Shown one piece after another: positions 11,033 to 23,331 of a stretch of 64,000 nt of DNA. Under the pieces are notes generated by a model, which saw nothing but the letters and a program-made list of their open reading frames with translations, was not told the origin of the DNA and searched no databases. The stretch's first letter is position 1. The number at the start of each line of letters is the position of its first letter. The DNA is from Amaurobius ferox (Eukaryota > Arthropoda > Arachnida > Araneae > Amaurobiidae). A program made the translations under genes and the position numbers. The stretch spans positions 60,710,736-60,774,735 of the forward strand of contig OX578137.1 of assembly GCA_951213105.1 (NCBI GenBank), written 5' to 3'.

Positions 11033-12204
11033 CTTCTCTGTCTGTTTTGCCATTATTCTTTTCTGACGATGTAGAGATTTTGTCGATTGAATCACTGTTG
11101 GTACTATCTTCATTATTTGCAATGGTAGTTTCTGCATTCTCGGTTGAAGGAGTTGAGTACAAATTAGGCTGGTCTGAGGAACATGAAGTGATTTCTCCAG
11201 CAGTTGTGGATGGAGGCATTTTGGATGATTCGTCTGCATCTGAATTGGCCACTGCATGAGTTGTGGATGGTTGATTTTCTTCCACACACTCTGTTGTTTT
11301 TATGGTGCTGTCATTCTCAGTTACAGAGGATATTGAATCTTGTTTAACAGTAGTTTCTTCATTATCTGATATTGTACTTGAGGGAATTATTCCAGATTTA
11401 GTATTTGTTTGCTCTGTGGATGATATTTGATTATTATCCTTTGAGTCTGTACATTTTGTTGATAAATAATTGGGAATAAATTCATTTCCAGAATCTTCTG
11501 AATCATTTATATCCTTGTTATCAGTTGAAGGCGTAGTACATCGTGTAAGAGCAGCTGCTTCTAAAGTTACATCCGAATTTTCAGTGGTAATAGAGCTTAA
11601 GTCTTGTTGCGAAAGAGAGGTCGTTTCTAAATTAGATGTTGATGTTTCACAAGAATCGGTACTTACGCCATTTTGTGAGACATAAGTTGTTTCTGTTGCT
11701 TGGTTTGAATTTTCTGAAGTACTGGTAGTGCTAGATCTAAGTTTTTGTTTTGATGCATTCTTCTTATTTTTCTTTTTCCCAGTTTTCTTTTTAGATGATG
11801 GTTTCTTTTTCTTTGAATTCAAGGTTTTAACAGTAGTACTAGCGGCTATTGTAGTACCCGTAACTTCACTTTTAGGATCTTCTATTGAAGTAGTCGCTAC
11901 TCTTTGGGAAACTGTCGATTCAGCGTTTGAACTTGTTGATATGTTTTCCAGTGCAGGAGATGGAGATTCCTTTGATTTAATTGCTGCTGTATTTGTATCA
12001 TCAGTATTTACTATCGCTCTTGTCATTTCATCAGTAGAATATTCTGCACAAGATGTTGTATCTGCATTTGGTTCTGCAGGTTCAGTTAAAATTTTTAAAA
12101 ATTTTCCTTCTTCCATGGTATATCCATTTTCTGTAGCCACAGTTAAATTTCTTGCAGAATGTGCTGCTTCCGTAGTAAATCCTGGTTGGGAAATGGAATC
12201 CAAA
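11033..12204 (-). CDS. Ser/Thr-rich protein exon, copy D
   Basis: About 390 codons are open. The layout matches copy A: an N-terminal Ser/Thr/acidic region, the basic block KKTGKKKNKKNASKQKLRS, then a long Ser/Thr-rich region with TDSCETS, KCTDSKD and TECVEENQP. Near the N-terminus an extra 16-residue stretch (around ARNLTVATENGYTMEEGKF) is absent from copy A and looks like an internal duplication. The donor is strong (AGAAG/GTATGT). The acceptor is tentatively ACTAAAAG/TTTGG; the frame stays open further upstream, so a longer exon is possible. Length differs from copy A by 48 bases, keeping frame. Family unknown. Confidence 0.65.
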
Positions 12205-12660
12205 CTTTTAGTATTTTGAGAAGCGTTTAAAACAGAGTAATGTAATACATTTATTTGCAGAAATATAGAATGCGTAGATAAAACAATGAAAAATCTCACG
12301 AAAAATGAATCAAAGTTGAATTATTTTTTCACGTCATATCATGCATAAGGATTAATCTTTGTGTCACAGATGTCAGTGTGTTTACTTGTGTCAAATGCGC
12401 GTCTTTCTACAGATAGGAAATCTAAAATCCTTTGAATATTGTGATGAGAAAATAAACTGTGAATTAAAATATGATACATGTGTTTTTCCATTCCAATCAC
12501 TATCCGATCCTTAAAAATCTTTTTTTTTTGTAATTTGTACGCAATTTTTACACAAATTGACATCGAAATATTTGCTTGTAGTTGACATTTTGAAAAATTA
12601 GTATTTTAAGAATTTGAAAAAACAATACAAAACACACTAATGATTAAGATATTTAAATGT

Positions 12661-12716
12661 TGTTGTTGTTGTTGAGACCCAGACCGTCCGACCTACCATA
12701 AAGGTGTAAGGTAACT
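12661..12716 (-). mobile_element. Short SINE-like element, older insertion
   Basis: Starts with (TGT)n then GAGACCCAGACCGTCCGACC and ends at GGTAACT. Its flanks (AGATATTTAAATG on the left, a diverged form on the right) match those of the copy at 29437-29505, so this insertion predates duplication of block D. Confidence 0.7.
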
Positions 12717-12998
12717 AGATTCTTAAATGTGTAATTCAGGATTTAAAAAGAAAATTATTTGACATTATGTTTAATTTTGCAGAAATTTTTTATTTTAGAA
12801 AATAACAAAATTGCAAAGTTCTGATTGAGAAATGAATGTATTGAATATTGCTGAGGATAATAAAATGACAAAAAAATAAATTCTATTTGTGAGCTTGATA
12901 TTTAATTTGAAGAGTTAAAATTGAACAAATTAGTAGATCACAGGTCAGTAAAAAAAGGGGTGCGACTCGCAAGAAATGCAATTCGCTAAAGCGGGTTG

Positions 12999-13052
12999 TT
13001 GTTGTTGTTGAGACCCAGACCGTCCGACCTACCAGAAAGGTGTAAGGTAACT
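12999..13052 (-). mobile_element. Short SINE-like element with perfect 14-bp target duplication
   Basis: Flanked by GCTAAAGCGGGTTG at 12985-12998 and 13053-13066. Only the 3'-most 54 bp of the SINE is present, including the (TTG)n tail as read on the plus strand. Block D' lacks it near 29775-29790, so it inserted after duplication. Confidence 0.85.
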
Positions 13053-13346
13053 GCTAAAGCGGGTTGTAGAAATTTTCACATTCTCAATAAAACAATACGT
13101 ACATAATTATTTTTTTAATTACTGATTGTTTTAAGAAAACAAACTGATCCGTGAAACTTTATCGTTAGCGCTTACCGTTACTGTTAGCGCTTACAGCACA
13201 GATTGCACATGCACTTAAAATATTTTGTATTAATCATGCATCTATCGTTTTTGGTAAATGATAATTAGATCCTTCACCAAAATAATTTCATAATAATTAG
13301 ATTCCCCCACGCATAAGTAAATGTTAGAGTTGCAAGCAACAGCACT

Positions 13347-13547
13347 TTAAAAATTGAATTTGAAGGACTGGGTCTCATAATTTTTGTCTGCATGGGAAAC
13401 ATCAATATCCATTCCTGGGAGAGCTATCGGATTTCTTGGGAGAGCTATCGGATTTCTTGGGAGAGCAATCAGATTTCCTGGGAGAGATATCGGAGTTATA
13501 CTACTATTTAATCCAACCCAGTTTTGTTTGTCTACTTTATACAGCAA
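13347..13547 (-). CDS. Hypothetical ORF with 21-bp in-frame repeats
   Basis: The minus frame reads SSITPISLPGNLIALP, then repeats of IALPRNP, then MDIDVSHADKNYETQSF and a stop. The repeats are four 21-bp units at about 13414-13490. The D' copy keeps the same frame with fewer units and reads SSITPISLPGNPTALP, MDIGASHADKNYETKSF and a stop at the same place, so the copy-number change preserved the frame. It lies upstream of the Ser/Thr exon on the same strand and could be an exon of a small neighbouring gene, but no splice sites are clear. The plus strand is also open across the repeats. Confidence 0.3.
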   Translation of the reverse strand: MLYKVDKQNWVGLNSSITPISLPGNLIALPRNPIALPRNPIALPGMDIDVSHADKNYETQSFKFNF

Positions 13548-13645
13548 AGACCGTCATGCTCCCCAAAATGTTAAGAGTAATTTGATGGCCGATAAATGCA
13601 TAATTAGATCAAAAATAACACCTGAAAGAATATATTCCTTCGGAT

Positions 13646-14436
13646 CAGCTGTCCCCAAACTTTTCGACATTAAAGTCACATTAAAGTTTTTACACAATTA
13701 GATGACTCAAACAACTTTTTAAGAGTAATACCTGGATCTGCTTATAAAATAAAGTGCAAGAAATAGCAAATTGAACACTAAAATAAATATAAATTTTTAG
13801 AGTAAAACTTATGATGAAAATATAAATTGTTTTTGAACAACACTAATGGGAAGCATGGGCTTGCTGCTCCTTTGCTCGAATATTTTGCCCAGTCTCAAAA
13901 TGCGCGGTCTCAGTCATTAAATTAGTTCATTCAGTTTCAATGTGTTTATCGGTAAGTGCTGACCTATACACTGGTTTTAAAAATATAATTTTTGAAATAA
14001 AATTTAAGTAAATACGTTGTACCGAAACTCGATGTAAGTCCCTGTGCAAATTTTTTAGCTTGAAGAAATTTGATTTTGGGAAGATATTTATTAAAATACG
14101 TTAGAAATCTACTCTCTCCTACACGTTGCGGAGGGCCGTGTTTCGGGCTATTTTGTGGGTGAGAAAGTAAAAGGCAAAAAATAAATATTCTGCAGTTGTT
14201 TCACCGTAGTAATACTGTAATTATTGAACTTTTAAATTCCCGATAAAATAGCATATTTCATATGGGAAGGGTAAAAAAAAAGCGAAGAACATGTGAAATG
14301 AGGTGCTTTTAAATTGTAATAAATGCTATATTAATCGCATTACATATCCTTTTTTTATCTTAATCATGAAGAGGGTTGAACTGGAGCAGCTCGCGGGTCA
14401 AATTTTCCCCCGTTGGCTATAGTCTGAGGACCACTG
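13646..14436. mobile_element. hAT-like non-autonomous element remnant (copy in D)
   Basis: Begins CAGCTGTCCCCAAACTTTTC and ends GAGGACCACTG. The D' copy (30256-31074) has better preserved inverted ends. No transposase frame survives. Confidence 0.5.
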
Positions 14437-14564
14437 CTTTAGACAGAAATTTTATAAGACGGTCAAAGATTTACGAATGAATACAATAATACACAATATC
14501 TTGCAAGAACAAACTCAATCAGCAAAATTTCTCTCTATATTTAAAAAGAACTGGCGCCGCCGCA

Positions 14565-15110
14565 GCATCTGTTTGACGAATTTCTCGGTTTTTGAGCTTC
14601 TCTGCTTCGTACCGCAAAAACTTTAGAATATAAAACTATGAAATTGGTACACTTATAAAGAAAGCTTTAGGAAATACGCTGAAATAAATTGTTTATTATA
14701 TATATTGTTGTTTAAGAAATATTTAATGCCAAAGTCAAAGACAAAATATTTGAGCTTCGAGTTCGGGTTATGGATAGACTAACAATAGCAAGACCACACA
14801 TTTTTGTAGGCAGATACCTACATAGTTGAAGTTTTGCAAGATGGAGTCTTTTTGTAATTTTGATGTAGTTTACGAGATATTTTACCTTTTATGCACTTCT
14901 AAAGTGAAAAATTTTCTGTCATTTCGGCAGGTCCAGCGATTTCTCTATCTCGTACCGCAAAAACTATAGCATACAAAAATTGGAAATTTGATACATTTAT
15001 AGAGATATAATAGGACAACCCGATGAAATGAACCATTTATCTTTTTAAACTATTGTTTGGCTTGAAATTGCTTTCGAATCGAGCTCTGGATCAAGGATCA
15101 AGGAATTCAG
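14565..15110. repeat. Diverged tandem duplication, about 365 bp
   Basis: Two related stretches share ACCGCAAAAACT and nearby text (about 14610 and 14960). The same pair occurs in D' near 31235 and 31575, so the duplication predates block duplication. No coding sequence seen. Confidence 0.45.
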
Positions 15111-16012
15111 TTTTTCCCCTAAGCTGGGAAAAATCCCGGTTTTAACCTTCTGCAGAAAATAGGTGGGGATAGAAAAAGGGAATTTTTGAAAGTAGAATTT
15201 TTTGAAGATATGAGCATTCTTTGATATGAGTGTGAAGCATCGGAAGCGAGCTCTGCGAGCACAGCGAGTAGGAGAAGCTTCTTCTCAAAAAGGGTCGTGA
15301 GCCTAGTGCCCCTAGTGTACTAAAAAAACAATGGAAAAATAAAAGTCGGAGCCAAATTAATATAATACAAATTATCAATTCTAAACAATAAATACTAAAA
15401 TTCCAAGCTTGGCTGATATTTAACATACTATAAAGCAGAATTTTTTCCCGTATAATTTTGTAATTGAAGAATAGAAATAAAAAGATATATGCTAAAAATT
15501 TCAACCTTACTAAAAAACCTTATTAAACGAGTTTCCAATAGAAAAGTTAATTTCAAGTTTACTACTAATATTAACCAATAAACCAAGTCATGAAATATTC
15601 TAATTTTATAGTTCTACTGATGCACATTTGTACTATAGAATTTTTTGGAAATCCATTACCAATTACAAAAATAATCTATAGTAAATCTCCAATGATCTAA
15701 TAAAACTTAAATTTGAAAGGACATATACATAGTTATACAAAATGTCAACAAAAATGTTATTATAACTAATACAAGTGAACTCAACCGCTACATTGAAGTT
15801 GTTTAATCCTTAATAACTCTATTTGAAATGATGATCATTATTTTTTTAAGAGATGAAGAAAGATAACAATCATAAGTCTAGTCTTTAATACATAATAGCA
15901 AATTTACAATTGATCTAAGAATGTGTTGAAGGGAACAGTCTTTATTTTTATGAATTTTACTGAATAATGCTGTAATTTATGAATTTTAGTGAACTTTATT
16001 TAATTTTAGCGA

Positions 16013-16262
16013 CTATTTTCTTCCTATATTGTTTTTCTTTTTCTCGATTTTTTTAGCAGTATTGTCTTTTCGAATGCCAGATGTCTTGTATCCAGTTGTA
16101 AGAGAGTTATCTTCAGGCTTGCGAGTTGTACTATCATTGATGATTAAAGGCGTTTCATTTGCAGGATAGATAGAACTTTCTGCTTTATTTTGAGGGGACT
16201 GAGGATTGTATATATTTTGGGTATTACTGGGTTGTACATACGGATTACCAAACACTCTTTGT
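16013..16262 (-). pseudogene. Fragment of Pro-rich protein gene (copy E)
   Basis: About 80 codons match the C-terminal half of the Pro-rich exon at 38057-39295: NPYVQPSNTQNIYNPQSPQN, NETPLIINDSTTRKPEDNSL and the Lys-rich stretch after TGYKTSGI. Both ends are lost: upstream the sequence diverges near 16262 and downstream a stop follows GRK. No donor remains. It marks where a second copy of the Pro-rich gene stood next to block D, as in the second unit. Probably non-functional. Confidence 0.65.
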
Positions 16263-16860
16263 TTTTCTATATATTTTCAAATATTTGGAGATGAGTATAT
16301 GTTGTTGTATATAGTAATCTTTTATAGTTCGATTTTGATGCTGACTGTGGTATGATGAAAATTGTGGTGCTGTACCCACTACAATAATAGAACTTTTCCG
16401 AAGATAAATCCTTTAAATTTTAGGCATTTTTTTTTCATTTCGATCATATAGTATAAATTAATGTTTTATAAGCTGAGTTTGTTGCTGAATGATGTTTAGA
16501 TAAAAATTGCTCGTGCCGCGCCCCCTCTTTTATTGATACACCTTGTTTGTTAATAAATCCGTTTATACTTTACCAGATTTTATCAAATTTGTTTACTTAG
16601 TGAAGATAAATTCTTCTAGCTGAACTTTTTCGAGAGAAAATTTCACATAACTTGTCTCCATTACTGCTGTGCATAAGTCGACGGTAAACTTGTCTAAAAT
16701 CAACCATTTTTAATGAAATTCTCGGGGGGTTTGTTCAGTTTATTGTACAGATTGAATTTTTTGGTCATAGTAGTGGAAATAAAAGTGCGTAAGTCATAAA
16801 ATAACTCTTTGAAAATGCAACTATTTTGAAATGAATAACATCTGTAGTTCGGGTATTTCT
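16263..16860. other. Diverged flank of the Pro-rich gene
   Basis: Weakly similar to 41400-41560 (for example TTGCTGAA, then a GATCAGATAAAA-like stretch). No gene recognised. Confidence 0.3.
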
Positions 16861-18722
16861 GGCTGAAATTAGAGCATCACACAGCACGTAAACACTTTGG
16901 ATGCTATTTCTAAACATAATAGATGAAAACGTAAACAATTTTTACTTGTTTTTTCGGAAATGTGGTACAATTTATAAATATATGAAAATAATTTCAATAT
17001 ATTTTAATCTTTTGACAATTTTTTTTCGAAAAGATTGAAAATGTTTTTGGCCGAGCGAGTTTTTGCTTCACTTTGTTCACTTTCACCCAAAATATCTTCT
17101 ATATAAAATATGAATATAAACAGAAAGTGACGAATATATTCAGCAAAAAATCCAGTTTCAAGATTAGTAATTTGTTTTTATAAAGCGTTTATTGTTTTTG
17201 AGCAGTCTTTATGTTACGTTCAAGAAGATTGAAAAATTTCTTAAAATCCCCAAAATTAAAGTGTTAGTTACAAACAATGAAGATACAATTTGCAGCCCTG
17301 TAAGGATATATAATTAGATTTCGGATCGAGTTCTTAGTCTTCGAAATACAGTGGTTTTAATTTTAATGTTTTAATATTTTAACATGTTAAAGTTTTCTAA
17401 TGGGAGAGAAAGTTGTGACATTTACAATGCCATGAATGTTGCAGCTCAAGGTGATTCCTCGATATATTGGCACACAAGCACGACATAGTTTAGTTTAAAG
17501 AAATTTTGAAGCGAAGTGAACTTTGTGATTTAAAGGATGTTGAAGGACTGATGAGGTTTGAAGAGAAGAAATGGGTGTATGGAATTCAAGTACGTATTTA
17601 TACATGTTTATAGATTCACCTGAATCTTAAATCTCGTCTGATATAATGCATAAGTTTAGTTTTTATGCCGCTAAATTTGTAAAATAATTTGAGATCTTGA
17701 CATTTAAAAGTGGTAGCAATGAACAATTTGCTAGTACTTTGTAGCTGTACAAGGATAGAAATTGTATTTCGGATCAAGATATTGCGAAACACAGTGGTAA
17801 AAATTTTTATTTTAATAGTTTGAACTATCTCAAAAAGGTATTTTTCATTGCGATATTTTAATATATTTAACTGTTCTGTAAATGTATAAAGTGGACAATT
17901 GATCTACAAAGACGGTATTTAAGCAAAATCATCTTTGACTCCATGGGAATGGAGCAATTTTCGATTTTTTTTTGTGAACATGATTCTGTTTGGTTTCTTT
18001 GCTATGGCCGATGATTGCCCATCCTAAACCTAAATCATCTTTTGGTAGTGATAAACTCATAATATAGATAATTTTTATAGGAATTTTGAAAAAGACACGT
18101 GAATTTGGTAATTTTTGCACTATTTCTATAATAACTCACTCCACGAATTCCAATGTATTTCACAGAAACACTTTAAACTGCATTAGTATTTATTTGCATT
18201 CGATAATATTTTTGTATTGTATAAAATCCAAATATCCCTCGCTTCCTATTGAGTCTTTTGAATACAATTTTAAGGATTTAAAGAATAAAAATGCAATGAT
18301 TACCAATATATTTAAATATGCCATTAAAAGTCTTAATAACATCCTTCCGCCTTCTATAAGAAATTCAGTAAATTGAAAATTCAGATAGTTATGTTCAAAT
18401 AACCATAATTAGTGTTTAGAGGGAAAACAAACATTATTTAGAATATATCTACAATAGTAAGAAATAAGGAAAAGTAAGAAATTGAAATTTTTTTTCGGTA
18501 TGGATTTCATATTGGCAATAATTTAGTTACTTCAAATTTAAATTTCATTTTAAAACTTTTGGTCTAGACTTTTAGAAAATCCTTACTTAAGCTTAAAATG
18601 GATAATATTATATTTTCCCCATAGAGTATGAGATTGGAAAAAAAATTGAATTATGTTTTTTTCGTACCGCTCATATAGACCGAAAATATTTTCAAATTAT
18701 GTGTTATATAATGAATGATTTC
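16860..18722. repeat. Segmental duplication block B'
   Basis: Paralog of 6340-8480. It ends abruptly after AATGAATGATTTCGC, where a LINE and block A' intervene; homology to the first unit resumes as C' near 24490. Confidence 0.7.
17515..17589 (+). CDS. Exon-like stretch, B' copy
   Basis: Twenty-five codons (SELCDLKDVEGLMRFEEKKW then VYGIQ) end at a GTACGT donor. Paralog of 7023-7097. Unlike that copy the frame is open upstream (EILKR). Family unknown. Confidence 0.25.
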
Positions 18723-21130
18723 GCATAATCATGCTTATATCATTGCTAACATGCCTTTCTGCTCAAATGATATCATGAGTACATTTGCCACGTACCGGAG
18801 GTTAGAGTCATCCTGACTAGGAACTCCGTAAACGCTGCATATTGGATCGAATCATGCTTATTATTCTTCTGGGACCTAATCATCACACTCTTCCAGGTGA
18901 TATTAGGGATAAAATCAAGCAGCAAAACGTCTACGGAAGGATTGCCTGCCCATTAGGTACCCAATTTACGGCGCACAATTCAGTAAGCTCTATAACGAGA
19001 TAAGGCTCTGATTAAAACACACACAGCAACGTTGGCGTACACACCTAGAAAGTCTTATACCTATGGATCACAGTCTCTGGAGAACACCTAAAAATCTCAG
19101 AACCAAGAAAACTACAATTCCGCCTATTGACGGCCCTAATGGACTCGCATAGACTGCGAAGGAAAAAGCTAATGCCATTGCAGGCAGCTTGGAACTCTAA
19201 TTCACACCACACATAGGCCAAAGCTTTAGCTATCTCTACAAATAGAAAGAAGAGAATCGGCAGCGGACCAATCACAGCGCTCTACATACAGATACACCAA
19301 AAGTCATTGACAACACCTCACTCTGGCTGAAGTTACTGACATCATCAGGGATATCAAGGTAAGAAAGTCATCCGGTATTGATAAAATTTGCAATCTCATC
19401 ATTAGAAATCTTCCTATTATTTATGTTTGCTGGTTGACCCTGCTTATAAATCGTATACTCGAATTTCGCCTTTTCCCCCGAAAGTTGGAAAACTGCCGTC
19501 ATTATTCCCTTGGAAAAAAATAATCTAAATTTAACCCTAGCAGAAAGCTACAGACCAATAAGCCTTTTATCAAGCCTCTTCAAAATTTACAAATTGATGT
19601 TAAGATGTTTGGATAGTTTCTGCAGACTGAATAATGTATTAATTCCAGTTCAGCACGAATTTCGGTCTGCTCATTCAACCCAACTTATGCGTGTAGTCGA
19701 AACTATCCATGAAAACTCTTCCAACAGTCATTGTATTTTACATAGTAAGCTTCCAGTATAGTATTTTTTGACACTAGCAAGGCATTTGATAAAACGTGTA
19801 TTCCTGGCTTATTTCCAAGCTGATTCGACTTGGCATTTCGGCACATCTTTTGGCGATCATCAACTAGTACCTTACTAACCAATCTTTCCGTTTATAAGTT
19901 GATAAAATTCTCTCTTCTATTTGGCCAATCAGAGCCGGGGTTCCTCAGGGTGTAAATCTCAGTCCACTGCCATCCAACTTCTTTTTCACTGACTTACCGA
20001 AGATACCCCAAGTTAAGCTGGCCGCCTTTTCAGACGGCACATCACTGATTTCACGAAGCTGTTCACCTCACAATGCTATCAATACACTACCAAGGTACAT
20101 AAAACATAGCCTTGAGTACTGGCTCGTGACCTGGAGAATCAAAATTAACGCCTCCAAGAGTGCAGTGCTGTTGTTGTTGAGACACAGACTTTCCTACCTA
20201 CGAGAAAGATGAAAGGTAACTGCAAAAGTGCAGTGTGTATATTCAATCACCCAACTACCGAGAACTTAACCATAATTTCATCTTAAATATTTTCACCGAA
20301 TCCATCCTTTTCTGCCATTCTGTAAAGTATATGGGAGTCACTCTCGACGCTCATATGCTATTTTCAGAGCATAATATTGATAAACTGAAAACCGTAAATA
20401 AATCCTATTCCGACCTTGTTCCACTTTTCAGTAGAAAATCCCACCTTTACACCCATAATAATTTTATTGTTTACCATCAAATCATTGCACTGGCGTTTCT
20501 GCATGCCTCTCTTGTCTGAGGATCGGCTTCAAAAGGGCACATTGAAAAATTACAAGTGTTCCAAATCAAAGCATTTCAATGCATTGTGAATGCTCCTCGA
20601 TTTGTACAAAATGAATCATTCACCATGACCTGAAAGTCTCTTGTGTAGAACAGATTCGGCGTTACACTAGAAAATTTACAAGAATAATTCAAGCAAACCA
20701 TGTTTGAGAGACTCAGATCAAAGCTACGGCAACACTTCTCTTAGTTATCTAAGGAAGCGTAGTCCTCGTAATCTTCTGGACAGCCCTCTAAAGGTCGCCT
20801 GGAATTGCATCTCCCCAACACGATATCACCTGAGCTGAATTCAACCCGAACCCGATATCACTCGATATTCCCCAACCAATATCACCAGAGTTTGATCTTC
20901 TATAGTATTTTATTCGATGTTTTACGAATATCCATCTATTTTTTCGTTTTCAGTTTTATCATTCGTGCATTAGAATTGTTTTATTGGATGTTTTTGGGAT
21001 ATCCACCGGTCTTTAGTCTTCAATTCGACCTTTGGTATATTAAAACAATCAACACTTGCATTTATAAATCACTTTTATTCGTTATGGTTGAGTTATGAGC
21101 ATTGCTTATATTGAGTAGTGATAAGGTAGT
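18723..21130 (+). mobile_element. Jockey-type LINE, degraded (copy in block A')
   Basis: The element is 5'-truncated inside the region between endonuclease and RT (signature PMDHSLWRTPKNL and TIPPIDGPNGLA). RT blocks follow: VTDIIRDIKVRKSSGIDKI, the AESYRPISLLSSLFKIYK motif (19540-19590), FFDTSKAFDKT near the catalytic region and GFLRV in the PQG-equivalent block, then the same C-terminal part seen at 107-484. Many frameshifts and stops interrupt it, and a short SINE sits at 20168-20223. Upstream GAG-like ORF1 and the endonuclease are absent. Inactive. Confidence 0.8.
20168..20223 (-). mobile_element. Short SINE-like element inside the LINE
   Basis: Carries (TTG)n then GAGACACAGAC and ends at GGTAACTGC. 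Flanks AAGAGTGCAGTG (20156-20167) and AAAAGTGCAGTG (20224-20235) are an 11 of 12 target duplication. The first bases of the window show the empty site in the paralogous LINE. Confidence 0.8.
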
Positions 21131-21524
21131 GTAGATATTACATAACTATGTAGTTAATTTAAAACATACTGTTTTCTGTTCAAAATACAGAAGCTTGGTG
21201 AGCGGTGTATCCAGTGTAATGGAGTAGGTAAAGTTTGATGGAGTAGTTCAAGTGGGATGGAATTGGTGTGATGGAGTAATATCAAATGTATTTAGAAATT
21301 CATAATTTTGGAATTAGTGCGAAACTCGTTCTGAGATTCGGGAGTTCCTTTAAGATAAAAGAAAAATGTGTCTGTTCTCAAAGCTTGCTTGGTATTCTGA
21401 CGATTTGCTGTTTCAGTTACATGATGGACGTTTATAAAACGCCTCGAATAAACATTAATCGTTAATGAAAATATATTACAAATATAGAAATAAAGATTAT
21501 ATAATAAAAATGAAAATAACAAAC

Positions 21525-22051
21525 CGTTGCTGTCTGTTTTGCCGTTATCCATTTCTGATGACGTAGAAAATTTGTCGATGGAATCACTGATGGAAGTACT
21601 ACCTCCCTTATTTGCAATGGTCGTTTCTGCGCTGTCGGTTGAAGGAGTTGAGTACAATTTAGGCTCGTCTGAGGAACATGAAGTGATTTCTCCAGCAGTT
21701 TGGGATGGAGTACCCATTTTGGATGATTCGTCTGCATCTAAATTGGCCACTGTATGAGATGGGGGTTGATTTTCTTCCACACATTCCGTTGTTTTTATGG
21801 TGCTGTCATTCTCAGTTACAGAGGATATTGAATCTGGTTTAGCAGTAGTTTCTTCATTATCTGATATTGTACTTGAGGGAAATATTTGTGCATTTGTATC
21901 TTCAGTATTTACTGTCGCTTTTGTCACTTCATCGGTAGAAGATTCTGCACAATATGTTGTATCTGCATTTGGTTCTGTTGATGCAGTTAAATTTCTTCCA
22001 GAGGCTGCTGTTTCTGTGGTACACTCAGTTTGAGAGGCAGCAGAATCCAAA
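21525..22051 (-). CDS. Ser/Thr-rich protein exon, copy A' (shortened)
   Basis: Nearly identical to copy A at both ends (TECTTETAASGRNL at the N-terminal side, STSISDSIDKFSTSSEMD at the other), but 597 bases from the middle are missing. The deletion is exactly 199 codons, so the frame runs straight through the junction (VNTEDTNA then QIFPSSTISDNEE). It removes the Lys-rich block and most Cys-containing segments. The donor is the same as in copy A (AACG/GTTTGT). A 176-codon exon could make a shorter product, or the gene may be decaying; the clean frame favours the former only weakly. Confidence 0.55.
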
Positions 22052-22540
22052 CTTTTAGTATCTTAAAGAGTTTAAAAGAGGGAAATGTGATACATCTATT
22101 TGCAGAAATCGGAATTACGTTTATATAACAATAAAAATCATTCTTAAACAGATACAATATGATATTTTTATGTTATCTCATGTATAAGGATTGATCGTTG
22201 GGTCATTGGATTGTCACTCAGCTTCTTTTCACTCATCTAATGACCGTCTTCCTACAAATAGGAGATTGAAATCTGTCTGGATATTGGAATAGAAATAAAC
22301 TTTGAATTCGAATGTTCTACATATTTTTTTACAGGCCAAATTCGTTAATGAACGTTGTCTAACAAAAGTTGAGCTTGTTACGCCCCTCTCCCTTTACTGA
22401 AATACGATGTGAGACGATAATTTCTCTAAAATAACAATTTTGATGAAGTGTGATATGTGGTACAAATTCAAGTTTTACAGGCCTAATTTTTTAATGAACG
22501 TGATCAAGCACTTCCTTTTTTAATGGACAATTCCGGACTC

Positions 22541-23331
22541 TTTTTTAACATTTGAAAACACTTGAACAAAGTTGAAAAGTGTTTATGACTTTTTAACACT
22601 TTAAAACAAAGTTGAAAAGCGCTCATGACTTTGTTCATTCTGTCTGTCTGTCTGTCTGTCTGCCCGTTAGCACGATAACTGTCGTAAAAATGACTTTATC
22701 AAAATGAAATTTTAGTATGTTGTTCTGACGGTCTGTGGGGTCTATGGTAATATAAAAGAAGAATATCACCTAATTAGTTTTGGATTGAACCCGGGTTGAA
22801 AAAATGAAATACATTGAACCCTATGGAACCTAATTTTTCAAACATTTTTTAAGCGGATTTAAAATTCATGAATTGCTTCGAAAGTTTTATGAAATATTTA
22901 AATTATACTATAAAGTACATAAAAAAATCAGCAAAATATGTTCGGTAGGTTTTAAATAAAAATAAAAATAATTACACCCATATTATATATAGAGATCACG
23001 GAACCTACTTCAAAATAGTATATGACATCTATCTTTTTTTCCCAATTTAAAATCGGAATTTTTAAAGTTTTTTAAATTTATATTTAGTGTTGCATTCGTT
23101 CTAAAACCGCTTTATTTTTGCGTATTTTCTGTGAATCTATATTCTGTGCCAACGCAGTTATATTTTTAAGTTAACGTTTATGTTTTCAAGTATAATATAT
23201 TAATATAGTATTGTGGCAATTTAAAAAATATTTTCGAGGAATGTATCGTGCTTTAGAGATGTTTAAATAAAATTGCATTGAAGTTGGAAAATGTTTCATA
23301 ATCAGTGCTTTATGCATGATTGATCTTTCTT
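22541..23331 (+). mobile_element. H1 hairpin element (copy in A')
   Basis: Paralog of 2957-3745 with the same doubled hairpin end, (TCTG)n tract and GATTGATCTTTCTT end. Confidence 0.6.

Larger units (their letters stand above)
10830..15900. repeat. Segmental duplication block D
   Basis: Paralogous to 26600-32450 in the same orientation and order: Ser/Thr exon, an old SINE insertion, the 21-bp repeat ORF, a hAT-like remnant and a duplicated flank. Confidence 0.75.
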
